Shown one piece after another: positions 1 through 7,591 of a DNA stretch of 16,455 bases. The notes under the pieces were generated by a model. It worked only from the letters and a program-made list of their open reading frames with translations. It was not told the origin of the DNA and made no database searches. The stretch covers positions 1 to 16,455 of the forward strand of contig JAGXHC010000107.1 of the NCBI GenBank assembly GCA_024636405.1. The letters are read 5' to 3'. The stretch comes from Sulfitobacter sp. Lineage in GTDB: Bacteria > Pseudomonadota > Alphaproteobacteria > Rhodobacterales > Rhodobacteraceae. Both the position numbers and the translations under genes were made by a program. How positions within the stretch are numbered: position 1 is the stretch's first letter; the number at the start of each line of letters is the position of its first letter.

Positions 1-641
1 GCGAGAGACCCCAGCGCCATTGAGCAACCGGAATCGGTCAGGTGTGGCAGCGCGATGGCAAGGGCGTGGGTGAATTCAGGACCCCAATCGACAGATACGA
101 ATTCCTTTTTATCCCCCAGCCCGGCACCTTCGTAGGAGGCGACAAGGATAAGGTCATCATCCAGCGCCGACTCCACAATCAGGCCGGGTCGCAGCTGTGG
201 CGTGTAAAGCAGCGCAGCCTGCACGATGCCTTCGACCAAAAAGCGCGTAATTCGGTCGGGCATCCCGACTTCGCTGTGAATGCTCAAGTCTGGCATTTCC
301 AATTGCAGCGCGTCGATCCAGCGGAACCCAAGGCGCGGCCACAAAGAATACTGCGCGCCGATAGACAACGCACGACTGTACCCTTCGGGGATTGCGATTT
401 GCTGGCGGGCCTCTTCCCATATCTTCAGCAGGCTCAGCGCATAACGCTCAAATTGTACGCCTTCCGCGGTCAGGATCGCCCCGGCTTTGGACCGCGTGAA
501 AAGCGCATGACCCAAGCTGTCCTCAAGTCGCTGGATGCGCAGGCTGACCGCGGATTGCGAGACAAAAAGCCGATGACAGGCCGCGACAAAGGAGCCCGTG
601 TTGGCCACTTCGATGAAAGTTCTGATCAGGGTGATGTCCAT
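1..641 (-). CDS. LysR-type transcriptional regulator, C-terminus outside window
   Basis: A DNA-binding regulator of the LysR family; 213 residues are visible of the roughly 300 usual for the family, and the reading frame runs open to the window edge. Residues 1-60 form the winged helix-turn-helix: it begins MDITLIRTFIEVANTGSF, followed by the recognition-helix segment VSQSAVSLRIQRLE and the wing LFTRSK. Residues from about 90 begin the periplasmic-binding-like effector domain (ALSIGAQYSLWP). The start at 641 is chosen because the family almost always begins a few residues before the first helix; no clear Shine-Dalgarno sequence precedes it, only an A/T-rich leader. It points the same way as the response regulator upstream of it, with a 79-base gap that contains a 13-base palindrome. 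The effector ligand and target genes cannot be inferred; the target may lie beyond the left edge. Confidence 0.93.
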   Translation of the reverse strand, partial: MDITLIRTFIEVANTGSFVAACHRLFVSQSAVSLRIQRLEDSLGHALFTRSKAGAILTAEGVQFERYALSLLKIWEEARQQIAIPEGYSRALSIGAQYSLWPRLGFRWIDALQLEMPDLSIHSEVGMPDRITRFLVEGIVQAALLYTPQLRPGLIVESALDDDLILVASYEGAGLGDKKEFVSVDWGPEFTHALAIALPHLTDSGCSMALGSL

Positions 642-662
642 CAGAATTAACGTAAACTTCAC

Positions 663-675
663 GCGCTTTAAGCGC
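663..675. promoter_or_regulatory. 13-base perfect inverted repeat before the LysR gene
   Basis: GCGCTT and AAGCGC flank a single central base, 21 bases upstream of the LysR start. The surrounding 79 bases are A/T-rich and also hold two ACGTAA copies on the minus strand (near 651-656 and 690-697). LysR regulators commonly bind dyad sites in their own promoter, so this could be an autoregulatory operator. It could also be a weak hairpin after the response-regulator gene, although no T-run follows on either side. Confidence 0.35.
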
Positions 676-720
676 AATTGACATAAGCATTACGTATTTT
701 CAAAGAGACGTTTTGATCCA

Positions 721-1422
721 CTAATTCCAGGCAACGTCGCCGAGAAAGATATAGCCGGCGCCATAGATCGTCTTGATCAATTGCGGATTTTTGGGGTCCT
801 CGCGTAATTTGGTGCGGAGCCGTGAAATCCGCACATCCATCGCGCGGTCGAAACTTTCGGAGGCCGCACCGCCAAGGCTTTCTTGCATCTGCGTGCGGCT
901 GATCAGGCGCTTGGGGGCATCAAGGAAAAGCCGCAAAACCTCGCCCTCGGCATGGGAGAACGTTGTTTCCGTGCCATCGGCGTCTTCCAACACGTAACGG
1001 TCAAAATGCGCGATCCAGTTGCTGAAACGCGCGGTGTTGCTGGCCTGTTGTGCCGGACGGGCGCTGCGCAGTCGGGCCCGGATGCGCGCCACCACCTCGC
1101 TTGGGTCGAAAGGTTTGATGATGTAATCATCGGCACCAAGTTCAAGTCCCGTCACGCGGTCCTGTACCTGCGCGCGGCCCGAGATAATAATCACGATTGC
1201 CCCCTGTTCCAGCGCCAGGCGATGCACCAGCGTCAAACCGTCGGTATCGGGCAGCGACAGATCCACGAGGCAGACATCGGGCGTATGGCTGGCAAGGGCG
1301 GCCTCGAATGCACGGGCGCGGCTGAAGCTAAGTGTGTCAAAGCCCGCTTCCTCCAGCGCCTCGGCCAGCATCGTGCGGATTTCAGGTTCGTCGTCCAATA
1401 TGGTGACCAAAGGACGCTTCAT
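721..1422 (-). CDS. OmpR/PhoB-family response regulator
   Basis: A 233-residue two-component response regulator. The receiver domain (about 5-118) has the acidic pair D10-D11, the phospho-acceptor D54 in VCLVDLSLPD, S81 in the switch position and K103 in IIKPF. The C-terminal winged helix (about 135-230) has the family features: FSHAEGEVLRLF, the recognition helix RAMDVRISRLRTKLREDP and the wing IKTIYGAGYIF. Phosphorylation by the neighbouring kinase should promote dimerisation on direct repeats spaced by about one helical turn. Its ATG overlaps the stop of the kinase gene by 4 bases (ATGA), so the two are translationally coupled and made together. The divergent operon at 3565 is the obvious target, but this is inference from position. 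Confidence 0.96.
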   Translation of the reverse strand: MKRPLVTILDDEPEIRTMLAEALEEAGFDTLSFSRARAFEAALASHTPDVCLVDLSLPDTDGLTLVHRLALEQGAIVIIISGRAQVQDRVTGLELGADDYIIKPFDPSEVVARIRARLRSARPAQQASNTARFSNWIAHFDRYVLEDADGTETTFSHAEGEVLRLFLDAPKRLISRTQMQESLGGAASESFDRAMDVRISRLRTKLREDPKNPQLIKTIYGAGYIFLGDVAWN

Positions 1423-3329
1423 TGCGCCGCCACCTGTCGCGCGTCAATCAGCGCCGTGAGATCGCCTGCGGTGAAGGGTTTGCGCAGCACGGGCGCCAGC
1501 GTCTGGGCCTGCGTAAACATCGGGTGGTCTGTGGGCAGCGAGGTCATCAGCACCAGCGGCAGGTCACGGCCAACGCGCCGGGCAAGGTCCAGACCTGTCG
1601 CCTCGCCCTCAAGCTGAATGTCGGACAGGATCAAAGAGATATCAGGCAGATCCGCAATCAGAGCCGTTGCTTCGTCTGCGCTGGTGGCCTCGATCACGGA
1701 GTGGCCCAATTGCATCAGCATATCGCGCACCAGCGCGCGCAGGTCGCCTGCGTCTTCCACCAACAGGACCAACCCCGTGGTCGCGGGCATTGCGACGCGG
1801 TAGGGCAGCAGAAGCGTGACCAGCGCGCCGCCCTCGACCGGGTTGCTGAGCCGCAGATCGCCGCCAGCCGATTTGGTCATGTCATAAACCATCGACAGCC
1901 CCAGCCCGGTGCCTTCGCTCCCTTTGGTGGTGAAGAAAGGGTCAAAGCCTCGCTTCAGCGCCGAGGGCGAAAAGCCCGGCCCGGTATCGCGGATGCGCCA
2001 TTCTATCCATGTGTCGTGCACGAGGCGTAGTGTAATCGTGATGCGGCCGGATGCGCCACAGGCATCGCGGGCGTTCAGGATCAGGTTCAGCAGGCTGTCC
2101 TGTGCCATCCCGCGGTCAATCAGCACCGCCCCCTCCGGCGGGTGGCTTTCGACGTGAAACGCTACGCCCGGCGGCAGGGTCGGGGCCGCCAGAGTTGCCA
2201 GATCGTCCATCAAAGCGCCCAATTCGGTCGCCACCGGGCGCAGGGCGCGCGGCCCCGTCACATCGGCAATGGCACTGAGCAGCGTGCCGCCCCGCCGCGC
2301 AGCGGCGAGCGTGCCTTCGACCAACGCGCCGGCTTCTTGTGGCAGATCCGGCAGACGACCGAGCCGCGACTGCATACCAAGGATGATCGTCAGCAGGTTG
2401 GAAAAATCATGTGCAAGTCCCGAGATCATCTGGGTCGCGATTTCGCGCTTGCGAGTCTGTTGCAGGGCAACGCGGGCCTGCGTTTCCTCGGTCACGTCCA
2501 TAGACAGGATATAGACCCCGCCACGGGTGTCCGGCGTAAAAGCGGCGCGGATGCGGCGCGCACTTTCATCGTCGGTGAATTCAAGCACTGACGGCGTGCC
2601 TGCAAAAGCTTGCTCCAGCGATGGCAGGATATGCAGATAGGCCGACGCCCCAAGGGCATCGCGGATATGCTGCCCGACGATGGCGCTGGGGCGACCGGGA
2701 AGCACGCTGGACAGGCGCCGATTGGAATACGTGTAATGGCCGGACGCGACCACATGCGCGATATGTGCGGGCATCATTTCCGTGGTCAGCCGCGTGCGCG
2801 CTTCGCTTTCGGTCAGCTGTCGTTTGGCGCCTTCAAGTGCTGTGACCATCGCCGCAAGTTCGCGGTTGGTGGCGGCCAGTTCCTCTGCGTGGGACAACAC
2901 CTGATCCGACAGCGCGTCAGATCGCGCCCGCAGCAGCGCTTCTTGCTGCTTGGTTCGGGTGATGTCGGTATAGACCGTTACCCATCCACCCTGCGGCAGG
3001 GGTGATCCTTCGACGCTGATGGTGCGGCCATTGGCGCGGGTACGTTCCATATAATGAGGCCGGAAGGCGCGCGCCTGTTCCACCCTTTCGGAAACAAAGG
3101 CGTCGATATTGCTGACCTCGCCGTATTCTCCCGTCTCGGCCAGGTGGCGGATGGTGGTCTGAAAGCTGGCACCGGGGCTTACCAGCGCGTCAGGCAGGGC
3201 GAACATCTGTTGAAAGGGTGCGTTGCAGACCGCCAGCCGCAGGTCGCGGTCATAGATCGTGAGAGCCTGCGCAATCAGATTAAGCCCGGCGCTGGCGAAA
3301 GCACGTTTTTGTTCGTCTTCTATGTGCAT
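1419..3329 (-). CDS. Soluble PAS hybrid histidine kinase with C-terminal receiver
   Basis: A 636-residue cytoplasmic sensor kinase. Positions here count from the chosen ATG. Domains in order: a first PAS domain (about 15-125, with IYDRDLRLAVCNAPFQQMF), a probable coiled coil (about 125-185), a second PAS domain (about 185-285), the dimerisation helix with the phospho-accepting H307 in LAHDFSNLLTIILG, the ATPase domain (N-box NLILNARDAC, G1 DTGPGF, F-box FDPFFTTKG, G2 GTGLGLSMV), and a receiver domain (about 520-630) with D526, phospho-acceptor D570 and K617. No signal peptide or membrane helix is visible, so the ligand is probably cytoplasmic. The H-box resembles the CckA-like HDFNN class, with Ser replacing the first Asn. 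No Hpt domain is present. The ATG at 3329 is preferred over the GTG at 3344 because GAGGAG lies 7 bases before it and overlaps the GTG codon. Confidence 0.95.
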   Translation of the reverse strand: MHIEDEQKRAFASAGLNLIAQALTIYDRDLRLAVCNAPFQQMFALPDALVSPGASFQTTIRHLAETGEYGEVSNIDAFVSERVEQARAFRPHYMERTRANGRTISVEGSPLPQGGWVTVYTDITRTKQQEALLRARSDALSDQVLSHAEELAATNRELAAMVTALEGAKRQLTESEARTRLTTEMMPAHIAHVVASGHYTYSNRRLSSVLPGRPSAIVGQHIRDALGASAYLHILPSLEQAFAGTPSVLEFTDDESARRIRAAFTPDTRGGVYILSMDVTEETQARVALQQTRKREIATQMISGLAHDFSNLLTIILGMQSRLGRLPDLPQEAGALVEGTLAAARRGGTLLSAIADVTGPRALRPVATELGALMDDLATLAAPTLPPGVAFHVESHPPEGAVLIDRGMAQDSLLNLILNARDACGASGRITITLRLVHDTWIEWRIRDTGPGFSPSALKRGFDPFFTTKGSEGTGLGLSMVYDMTKSAGGDLRLSNPVEGGALVTLLLPYRVAMPATTGLVLLVEDAGDLRALVRDMLMQLGHSVIEATSADEATALIADLPDISLILSDIQLEGEATGLDLARRVGRDLPLVLMTSLPTDHPMFTQAQTLAPVLRKPFTAGDLTALIDARQVAAQ

Positions 3330-3438
3330 GCCTTTGCTCCTCACTTGTTATCGGTAGCATTGTGGGGGCGGATGGGCCAAGGGCGTTTGTCACGCCACAG
3401 CCCTGCATAAAACTCCACACATCGGGCCCATGTAACAA

Positions 3439-3456
3439 TTCGTAAGGATTTCGCAA
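3439..3456 (+). promoter_or_regulatory. Candidate response-regulator site: TTCGNAA direct repeat, 11-bp spacing
   Basis: TTCGTAA at 3439-3445 and TTCGCAA at 3450-3456 are in direct orientation and start exactly 11 bp apart. The last base lies 14 bases before the putative -35 box at 3471. OmpR/PhoB-type regulators typically bind two such half-sites one helical turn apart just upstream of, or overlapping, the -35 element. The regulator encoded at 721-1422 is therefore the natural candidate to bind here and activate the operon starting at 3565. The motif is seen; the binding is inferred. Confidence 0.5.
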
Positions 3457-3470
3457 ACATCAGGAAAAAG

Positions 3471-3500
3471 TTGACCTCCACACCAATAAGACATCGTTAT
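3471..3500 (+). promoter_or_regulatory. Putative sigma70-like promoter of the ligase-Liv operon
   Basis: TTGACC at 3471-3476 matches the -35 consensus in five of six positions. After 18 bases comes CGTTAT at 3495-3500, a moderate -10 match. Transcription would start near 3506, giving a leader of about 60 bases. A small dyad, ACAT-N4-ATGT, covers 3491-3502. The 5' flank carries the 11-bp direct repeat described separately. The promoter of the opposite kinase gene must also lie in 3330-3470, but I see no convincing hexamer pair for it. Confidence 0.45.
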
Positions 3501-3564
3501 GTGACATCAGAATCGCACGAGCGATCAATCCTGCCTTAAAGTGCAGGAATGGGAGGAAGACACA

Positions 3565-5535
3565 TTGGCCACGCCGCTGAAACGCGCCGACGGACCGCAA
3601 TCGGTTCCGGCGCTTCTGCATCGCAACGCAAAGATGTTCGCGTCCGCACCTGCGTACCGTGAAAAAGAATATGGCATCTGGCAAAGCTGGAGCTGGGCCG
3701 AAACCCGCGACGAGGTAGAAGCGCTGGCGCTGGGGCTGCTGGAACTGGGCATCAACGAGGGCGATTTCATCGCCGTCATCGGGCGCAACCGGCCATATCT
3801 TTACTGGGCGATGATGGCCGCCGAAATGGTTGGTGCGGTGCCCGTCCCGCTTTACCAGGATGCGAACGCCGAAGAGATGGCATATGTCATGGGGCACTGC
3901 GGTGCGCGGCTGGCGATTGTGGGCGATCAAGAGCAGGTGGACAAGATATTCGAGGTTCAGGAAAACCTGCCGGACTTTGAGCGGATGATCTATCTTGATC
4001 CGCGAGGGCTTAGAAAATATGACCATGCGGTTCTGGACCAATATTCAGCCGTGCAGGAAATGGGCCGCAAAAACCGCGAAAAACACATCGCTGAACTTGA
4101 GGCGCGTCAGGCCAAGCTGACTTACGACAGCACCGGCGTGATGCTTTATACCTCCGGAACGACCGGAAAGCCCAAGGGCGTGGTGCTGAGCAACCGCAAC
4201 ATCATTGAAACGGCAAAATCCTCATCGGAATTCGACAAGCTGCGCCAATCCGACGAAATTCTCGCCTACCTGCCGATGGCTTGGGTCGGCGATTTCATAT
4301 TCTCCGTCGGGCAGGCGCTGTGGACCGGGTTTTGCACCAACTGCCCCGAAAGCGCGGATACCATGCATGTCGACCTGCGCGAGATCGGGCCGACCTATTA
4401 TTTTGCTCCGCCTCGGGTGTTCGAGACGCAGCTGACCAACGTCATGATCCGGATGGAGGACGCGAGCCGCCTGAAGAAGTGGCTGTTTGACACTTTCATG
4501 GCACACGCACGCAAGGTGGGTCCGTCCATTCTGGACGGCAAACCTGTGGGTTTCGTGGACCGGATGAAATACAAACTGGGCGAAGTCCTGATTTATGGTC
4601 CGCTGAAGAATACGCTTGGCTTTAGCCGTATTCGCGTCGGTTATACGGCCGGGGAGGCGATAGGGCCGGAGATTTTCGACTTTTACCGCTCGCTTGGGAT
4701 CAACCTTAAACAATTGTACGGCCAGACCGAAGCGACTGTTTTCATTACCGCGCAGCCCGATGGCGAGGTGCGCAGCGACACGGTGGGCGTGACCTGTCCC
4801 GGTGTGGAGCTGAGGATTTCAGACAGCGGTGAGGTGTTCTATCGCAGCCCCGGTGTTTTCGTGGAGTATTACAAAAATCCCGAAAGCACGGCGGACACCA
4901 AGGACGCTGAAGGCTGGGTCGCGACGGGGGACGCTGGCTTTATCGAAGAGAGCAGCGGGCATCTGCGCATCATCGACCGCGCAAAAGATGTGGGAAAAAT
5001 GGCGGATGGCAGCCTGTTTGCCCCCAAGTATGTGGAAAACAAGCTGAAATTCTACCCCAATATCCTGGAGGCCGTGGTGCTGGGCAATGGCCGGAATGAA
5101 TGCACCACATTCATCAACATTGACCTGACGGCGGTGGGCAACTGGGCGGAGCGCAATAATATCGGCTATGCGTCGTATCAGGAACTGGCGCGGCATCCGC
5201 AGGTGATGGCAACGATCCAGAGCCATGTGGAAGAAGTGAACGAAAGCATTGCCGAGGACGAAATGCTTTCGGGGTGTCAGATCCACCGATTTGTCGTGCT
5301 GCACAAGGAGTTGGACGCCGACGATGGTGAGTTGACGCGCACACGCAAGGTGCGCCGGAAAATCATCGAGGTCAAATACGCTGACATTATCGCAGCGCTT
5401 TATGACGGGTCTGACAGCGTCAGCACAGAGACCGAAGTGACCTATGAGGATGGCCGCAAGGGCAGCATCAAGGCGACGCTGGAAGTGCGCGACGCAAAAG
5501 TGTTTGCGGACAACCGCACGAAGGTGGCGGCATGA
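3565..5535 (+). CDS. Long-chain-type acyl-CoA ligase (AMP-forming, COG1022-like)
   Basis: A 656-residue adenylate-forming enzyme that should activate a carboxylic acid with ATP and CoA in the cytoplasm. Positions count from the chosen start. The nucleotide-binding loop YTSGTTGKPKG is at 195-205, YGQTE at 385-389, TGD at 454-456 and the hinge motif DRAKD at 471-475. A C-terminal lysine in ELTRTRKVRRK (K595) fits the usual catalytic position. The length and the segment after the hinge (KMADGSLFAPKYVEN) fit the longer fatty-acyl ligases more than acetyl-CoA synthetases. The usual His in the LP-A-H motif is Trp here (YLPMAWVGD). The TTG at 3565 is preferred because GGGAGG lies 8 bases upstream; a GTG at 3541 has no ribosome site. 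It is the first gene of the operon. Chain length or aromaticity of the substrate cannot be told. Confidence 0.93.
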   Translation: MATPLKRADGPQSVPALLHRNAKMFASAPAYREKEYGIWQSWSWAETRDEVEALALGLLELGINEGDFIAVIGRNRPYLYWAMMAAEMVGAVPVPLYQDANAEEMAYVMGHCGARLAIVGDQEQVDKIFEVQENLPDFERMIYLDPRGLRKYDHAVLDQYSAVQEMGRKNREKHIAELEARQAKLTYDSTGVMLYTSGTTGKPKGVVLSNRNIIETAKSSSEFDKLRQSDEILAYLPMAWVGDFIFSVGQALWTGFCTNCPESADTMHVDLREIGPTYYFAPPRVFETQLTNVMIRMEDASRLKKWLFDTFMAHARKVGPSILDGKPVGFVDRMKYKLGEVLIYGPLKNTLGFSRIRVGYTAGEAIGPEIFDFYRSLGINLKQLYGQTEATVFITAQPDGEVRSDTVGVTCPGVELRISDSGEVFYRSPGVFVEYYKNPESTADTKDAEGWVATGDAGFIEESSGHLRIIDRAKDVGKMADGSLFAPKYVENKLKFYPNILEAVVLGNGRNECTTFINIDLTAVGNWAERNNIGYASYQELARHPQVMATIQSHVEEVNESIAEDEMLSGCQIHRFVVLHKELDADDGELTRTRKVRRKIIEVKYADIIAALYDGSDSVSTETEVTYEDGRKGSIKATLEVRDAKVFADNRTKVAA

Positions 5536-5606
5536 CCGTGCGACGTGCGCCTGCGGCGACACCCCGCCCGCCATCCCACATCCCAAAAAAGGGCAAGATC
5601 GCGTGA
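5532..5606 (+). CDS. Possible 24-residue coupling ORF between ligase and livG
   Basis: A short open frame starts with an ATG that overlaps the ligase stop (ATGA) and ends with a TGA that overlaps the livG GTG start (GTGA). AAGGTGG at 5521-5527 lies 4 bases before the ATG and resembles a ribosome-binding site. The peptide is rich in Pro, Arg and Ala and has no recognisable domain. Its likely role, if translated, is to carry ribosomes from the ligase gene to livG rather than to yield a functional protein. It may also be chance. Confidence 0.3.
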   Translation: MTVRRAPAATPRPPSHIPKKGKIA

Positions 5607-6421
5607 AGGATCAAGCAGATAGCTATGTCACCAAGGACGGTCGAACGATTGGCCCGGTGGTGATGGAGATGAAGAATATCACCCTGCGTTTTGGCGGTGT
5701 CGAGGCGATCAAGGACATCTCATTTGACATCCGGGAGGGTGAAATCAGGGCGATCATCGGGCCAAACGGCGCGGGCAAGTCTTCGATGTTGAATGTGATC
5801 AGCGGCTTTTATGTGCCGCAGGAAGGCGAGGTCTGGTACAAGGGCGCGCGCCGTCCGCCGATGAAACCGTTTCAGGTGGCCGAGCAGGGCATCGCGCGGA
5901 CCTTTCAGAACATCGCCCTGTTTGAGGGGATGTCAGTGCTGGACAACGTGATGACCGGCCGACTGACCCACATGAAAACCGGGATGCTGGCGCAGTCGAT
6001 CTGGAAGGGCAAGGCCGAGCGCGAAGAGACTGCGAACCGCGAGATTGCGGAGAAAGTCATTGATTTCCTTGAGATTCAGGCGATCCGCAAAACGCCGGTA
6101 TCGCGTTTGCCTTATGGTTTGAAGAAGCGGGTCGAGTTGGCCCGTGCGCTGGCGGCGGAGCCCACGATCCTGCTGCTGGACGAACCGATGGCGGGCATGA
6201 ATGTCGAGGAAAAAGAGGATATGAGCCGCTTTATCCTGGATGTGAATGACGAATTTGGCACCACAATTGCGCTGATTGAGCATGACATGGGTGTGGTCAT
6301 GGACCTGAGCGACCGGGTGGTCGTGATGGATTATGGCCGCAAGATCGGTGACGGCACACCGCATGAGGTGCGCAACAATCAGGAAGTGATCGACGCCTAT
6401 CTGGGGGTTGCGCATGACTGA
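5603..6421 (+). CDS. livG: ABC importer ATPase, LivG type
   Basis: A 272-residue cytoplasmic ATPase of the HAAT importer family. Walker A is GPNGAGKSS at 53-61, Walker B ILLLDEPMAGMN at 189-200 and the switch His is H227 in ALIEHDMG. The signature is the degenerate form usual in LivG proteins, here LPYGLKKRVE at 169-178, with Leu where Gln is common. The insertion between Walker A and the signature is long, which separates LivG from LivF proteins. The GTG at 5603 is chosen: AAGGG lies 9 bases upstream and the length fits the family. An ATG at 5663 would remove 20 residues but still leave all motifs. It pairs with LivF to drive the permease pair LivH-LivM. The symbol reflects family membership, not a proven leucine substrate. 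Confidence 0.94.
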   Translation: MKDQADSYVTKDGRTIGPVVMEMKNITLRFGGVEAIKDISFDIREGEIRAIIGPNGAGKSSMLNVISGFYVPQEGEVWYKGARRPPMKPFQVAEQGIARTFQNIALFEGMSVLDNVMTGRLTHMKTGMLAQSIWKGKAEREETANREIAEKVIDFLEIQAIRKTPVSRLPYGLKKRVELARALAAEPTILLLDEPMAGMNVEEKEDMSRFILDVNDEFGTTIALIEHDMGVVMDLSDRVVVMDYGRKIGDGTPHEVRNNQEVIDAYLGVAHD

Positions 6422-6530
6422 TCTGTACCCCGGCACCGCCATGTCACCATGCGTGCACACCCCGTACACCACCTGTACACCGCCGCAGCGCAGCGTTTCG
6501 ACGCCCACAGGAGAGACCGCAGATGCCTGA
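6414..6530 (+). CDS. Possible 38-residue ORF bridging livG and livH
   Basis: The frame opens at an ATG overlapping the livG stop and closes 8 bases inside livH, so it bridges the whole gap. It is rich in Thr, Pro and Cys, because it reads through three tandem 11-base repeats. No domain or convincing ribosome site is visible. I think the repeats explain the composition better than selection for a protein, and keep this entry only because a similar bridging frame lies before livG. Confidence 0.15.
   Translation: MTDLYPGTAMSPCVHTPYTTCTPPQRSVSTPTGETADA
6453..6485. repeat. Three tandem 11-base repeats between livG and livH
   Basis: The units are GTGCACACCCC, GTACACCACCT and GTACACCGCCG. Units two and three agree at 9 of 11 positions, units one and two at 7. 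The repeat lies in the only sizeable gap between livG and livH, 38 bases before the livH start. The period equals one DNA helical turn, so a protein binding side by side is conceivable. I recall similar GTACACC- and GTGCACA-rich strings between genes in Roseobacter genomes, so it may be a dispersed intergenic element. Function is unknown. Confidence 0.6.
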
Positions 6531-7512
6531 GCAACTGGCCTTTACCATCGAAGTTTTCCTCAACGGTCTCATGGCGGGTGTGCTTTATGCGCTGGTCGCC
6601 CTTGGGTTCGTTCTGATCTACAAGGCGTCGGGCATTTTCAACTATGCGCAGGGCGTCATGGCGCTTTTTGCGGCGCTGACGCTGGTGGGGATCATCGACG
6701 GGCAGGTGCCCTTCAGCCATCTGATCAACGCGATCTTTGGCACGGACGTGCATCACTTTGGCTGGCATGTGAACGCATTTGTGGCGATCTTGCTGACGAT
6801 GGTGGTGATGATAGCGCTGGCGTGGTGTGTGCAGCGTTTTGTGTTCCGGCATCTGGTGGGGCAGGAGCCGATCATCCTGTTCATGGCGACCATCGGCCTG
6901 GCCTACTTTCTTGAAGGTGTCGGCGATCTGATGTGGGGGTCCGAGATCAAGAACCTTGATGTCGGGCTGCCGCAGGGCATCAACATGTGGATCGACGAGA
7001 AGACGTTTGATCTGACCGGATATGGATTTTTCATCGACAATCTTGATATTGTGGCTTCCATTGTGGCCGCGATACTGGTGATCGTTCTGGTGGCCTTTGC
7101 GCAATACACCAAGCAGGGGCGCGCGATGCGGGCCGTGGCGGATGACCATCAGGCGGCGCTGTCCGTGGGCGTATCGCTTAACTTCATCTGGATTTTCGTG
7201 TGGTCGCTGGCAGGGTTTGTAGCACTGGTTGCGGGCATCATGTGGGGGGCGAAATCAGGCGTGCAGTTTTCGCTGTCGCTGATCGCGCTCAAGGCGCTGC
7301 CGGTTCTGATGCTGGGCGGTTTTACCTCGATCCCCGGTGCGATTGTCGGCGGGTTGATCATTGGCGTGGGCGAGAAGCTGTTTGAGTTTCTGATTGGCGC
7401 GCCGTTCCTTGGCGGGGCGACGGAGAACTGGTTTGCCTATATGCTGGCGCTCTTGTTTCTGGTGTTCCGTCCGCAAGGGTTGTTTGGGGAGAAGATCATT
7501 GAGCGTGTTTGA
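6523..7512 (+). CDS. livH: ABC importer inner-membrane permease, LivH type
   Basis: A 329-residue polytopic membrane protein with about eight hydrophobic segments. The N-terminus has the family pattern NGLMAGVLYALVALGFVLIY followed by FNYAQGVMALFAA. The cytoplasmic coupling loop that contacts the ATPases is at about 199-217 (GRAMRAVADDHQAALSVGV). The typical LivH ending RPQGLFG is present at 316-322. It is longer than many LivH proteins (about 290-310) through a loop at about 60-80 (IDGQVPFSHLINAIFG) and another at 140-170. AGGAG lies 9 bases before the ATG. It should form a heterodimer with LivM and move the substrate delivered by the binding protein across the inner membrane. Confidence 0.95.
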   Translation: MPEQLAFTIEVFLNGLMAGVLYALVALGFVLIYKASGIFNYAQGVMALFAALTLVGIIDGQVPFSHLINAIFGTDVHHFGWHVNAFVAILLTMVVMIALAWCVQRFVFRHLVGQEPIILFMATIGLAYFLEGVGDLMWGSEIKNLDVGLPQGINMWIDEKTFDLTGYGFFIDNLDIVASIVAAILVIVLVAFAQYTKQGRAMRAVADDHQAALSVGVSLNFIWIFVWSLAGFVALVAGIMWGAKSGVQFSLSLIALKALPVLMLGGFTSIPGAIVGGLIIGVGEKLFEFLIGAPFLGGATENWFAYMLALLFLVFRPQGLFGEKIIERV

Positions 7513-7556
7513 ATCGCCGGTGCGCACAATGCGCCCATCCGATAATGATACCGTTG

Positions 7557-7576
7557 GGTGTGTGACATCGCACACC
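7557..7576 (+). promoter_or_regulatory. Small inverted repeat just before the livM ribosome site
   Basis: GGTGTG and CACACC flank an 8-base loop, ending two bases before the GGGAGG ribosome site of livM at 7579-7584. In mRNA this gives a 6-bp hairpin that could affect livM translation or protect the downstream message. A GTGCGCAC palindrome lies shortly upstream at 7520-7527. Weak evidence from sequence symmetry only. Confidence 0.3.
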
Positions 7577-7591
7577 ATGGGAGGCACCTGA

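Noticed and set aside
883..2591. Several plus-strand frames within the two-component genes
   Set aside because: The minus strand encodes a complete response regulator and kinase with all catalytic motifs; the plus-strand frames lack domains and ribosome sites.
3541..3564. GTG at 3541 as start of the acyl-CoA ligase
   Set aside because: No ribosome site precedes it, whereas GGGAGG lies 8 bases before the in-frame TTG at 3565.
5444..5602. N-terminal extension of livG back into the ligase gene
   Set aside because: The extra residues are Arg/Ala-rich out-of-frame ligase sequence; the GTG at 5603 gives the normal family length.
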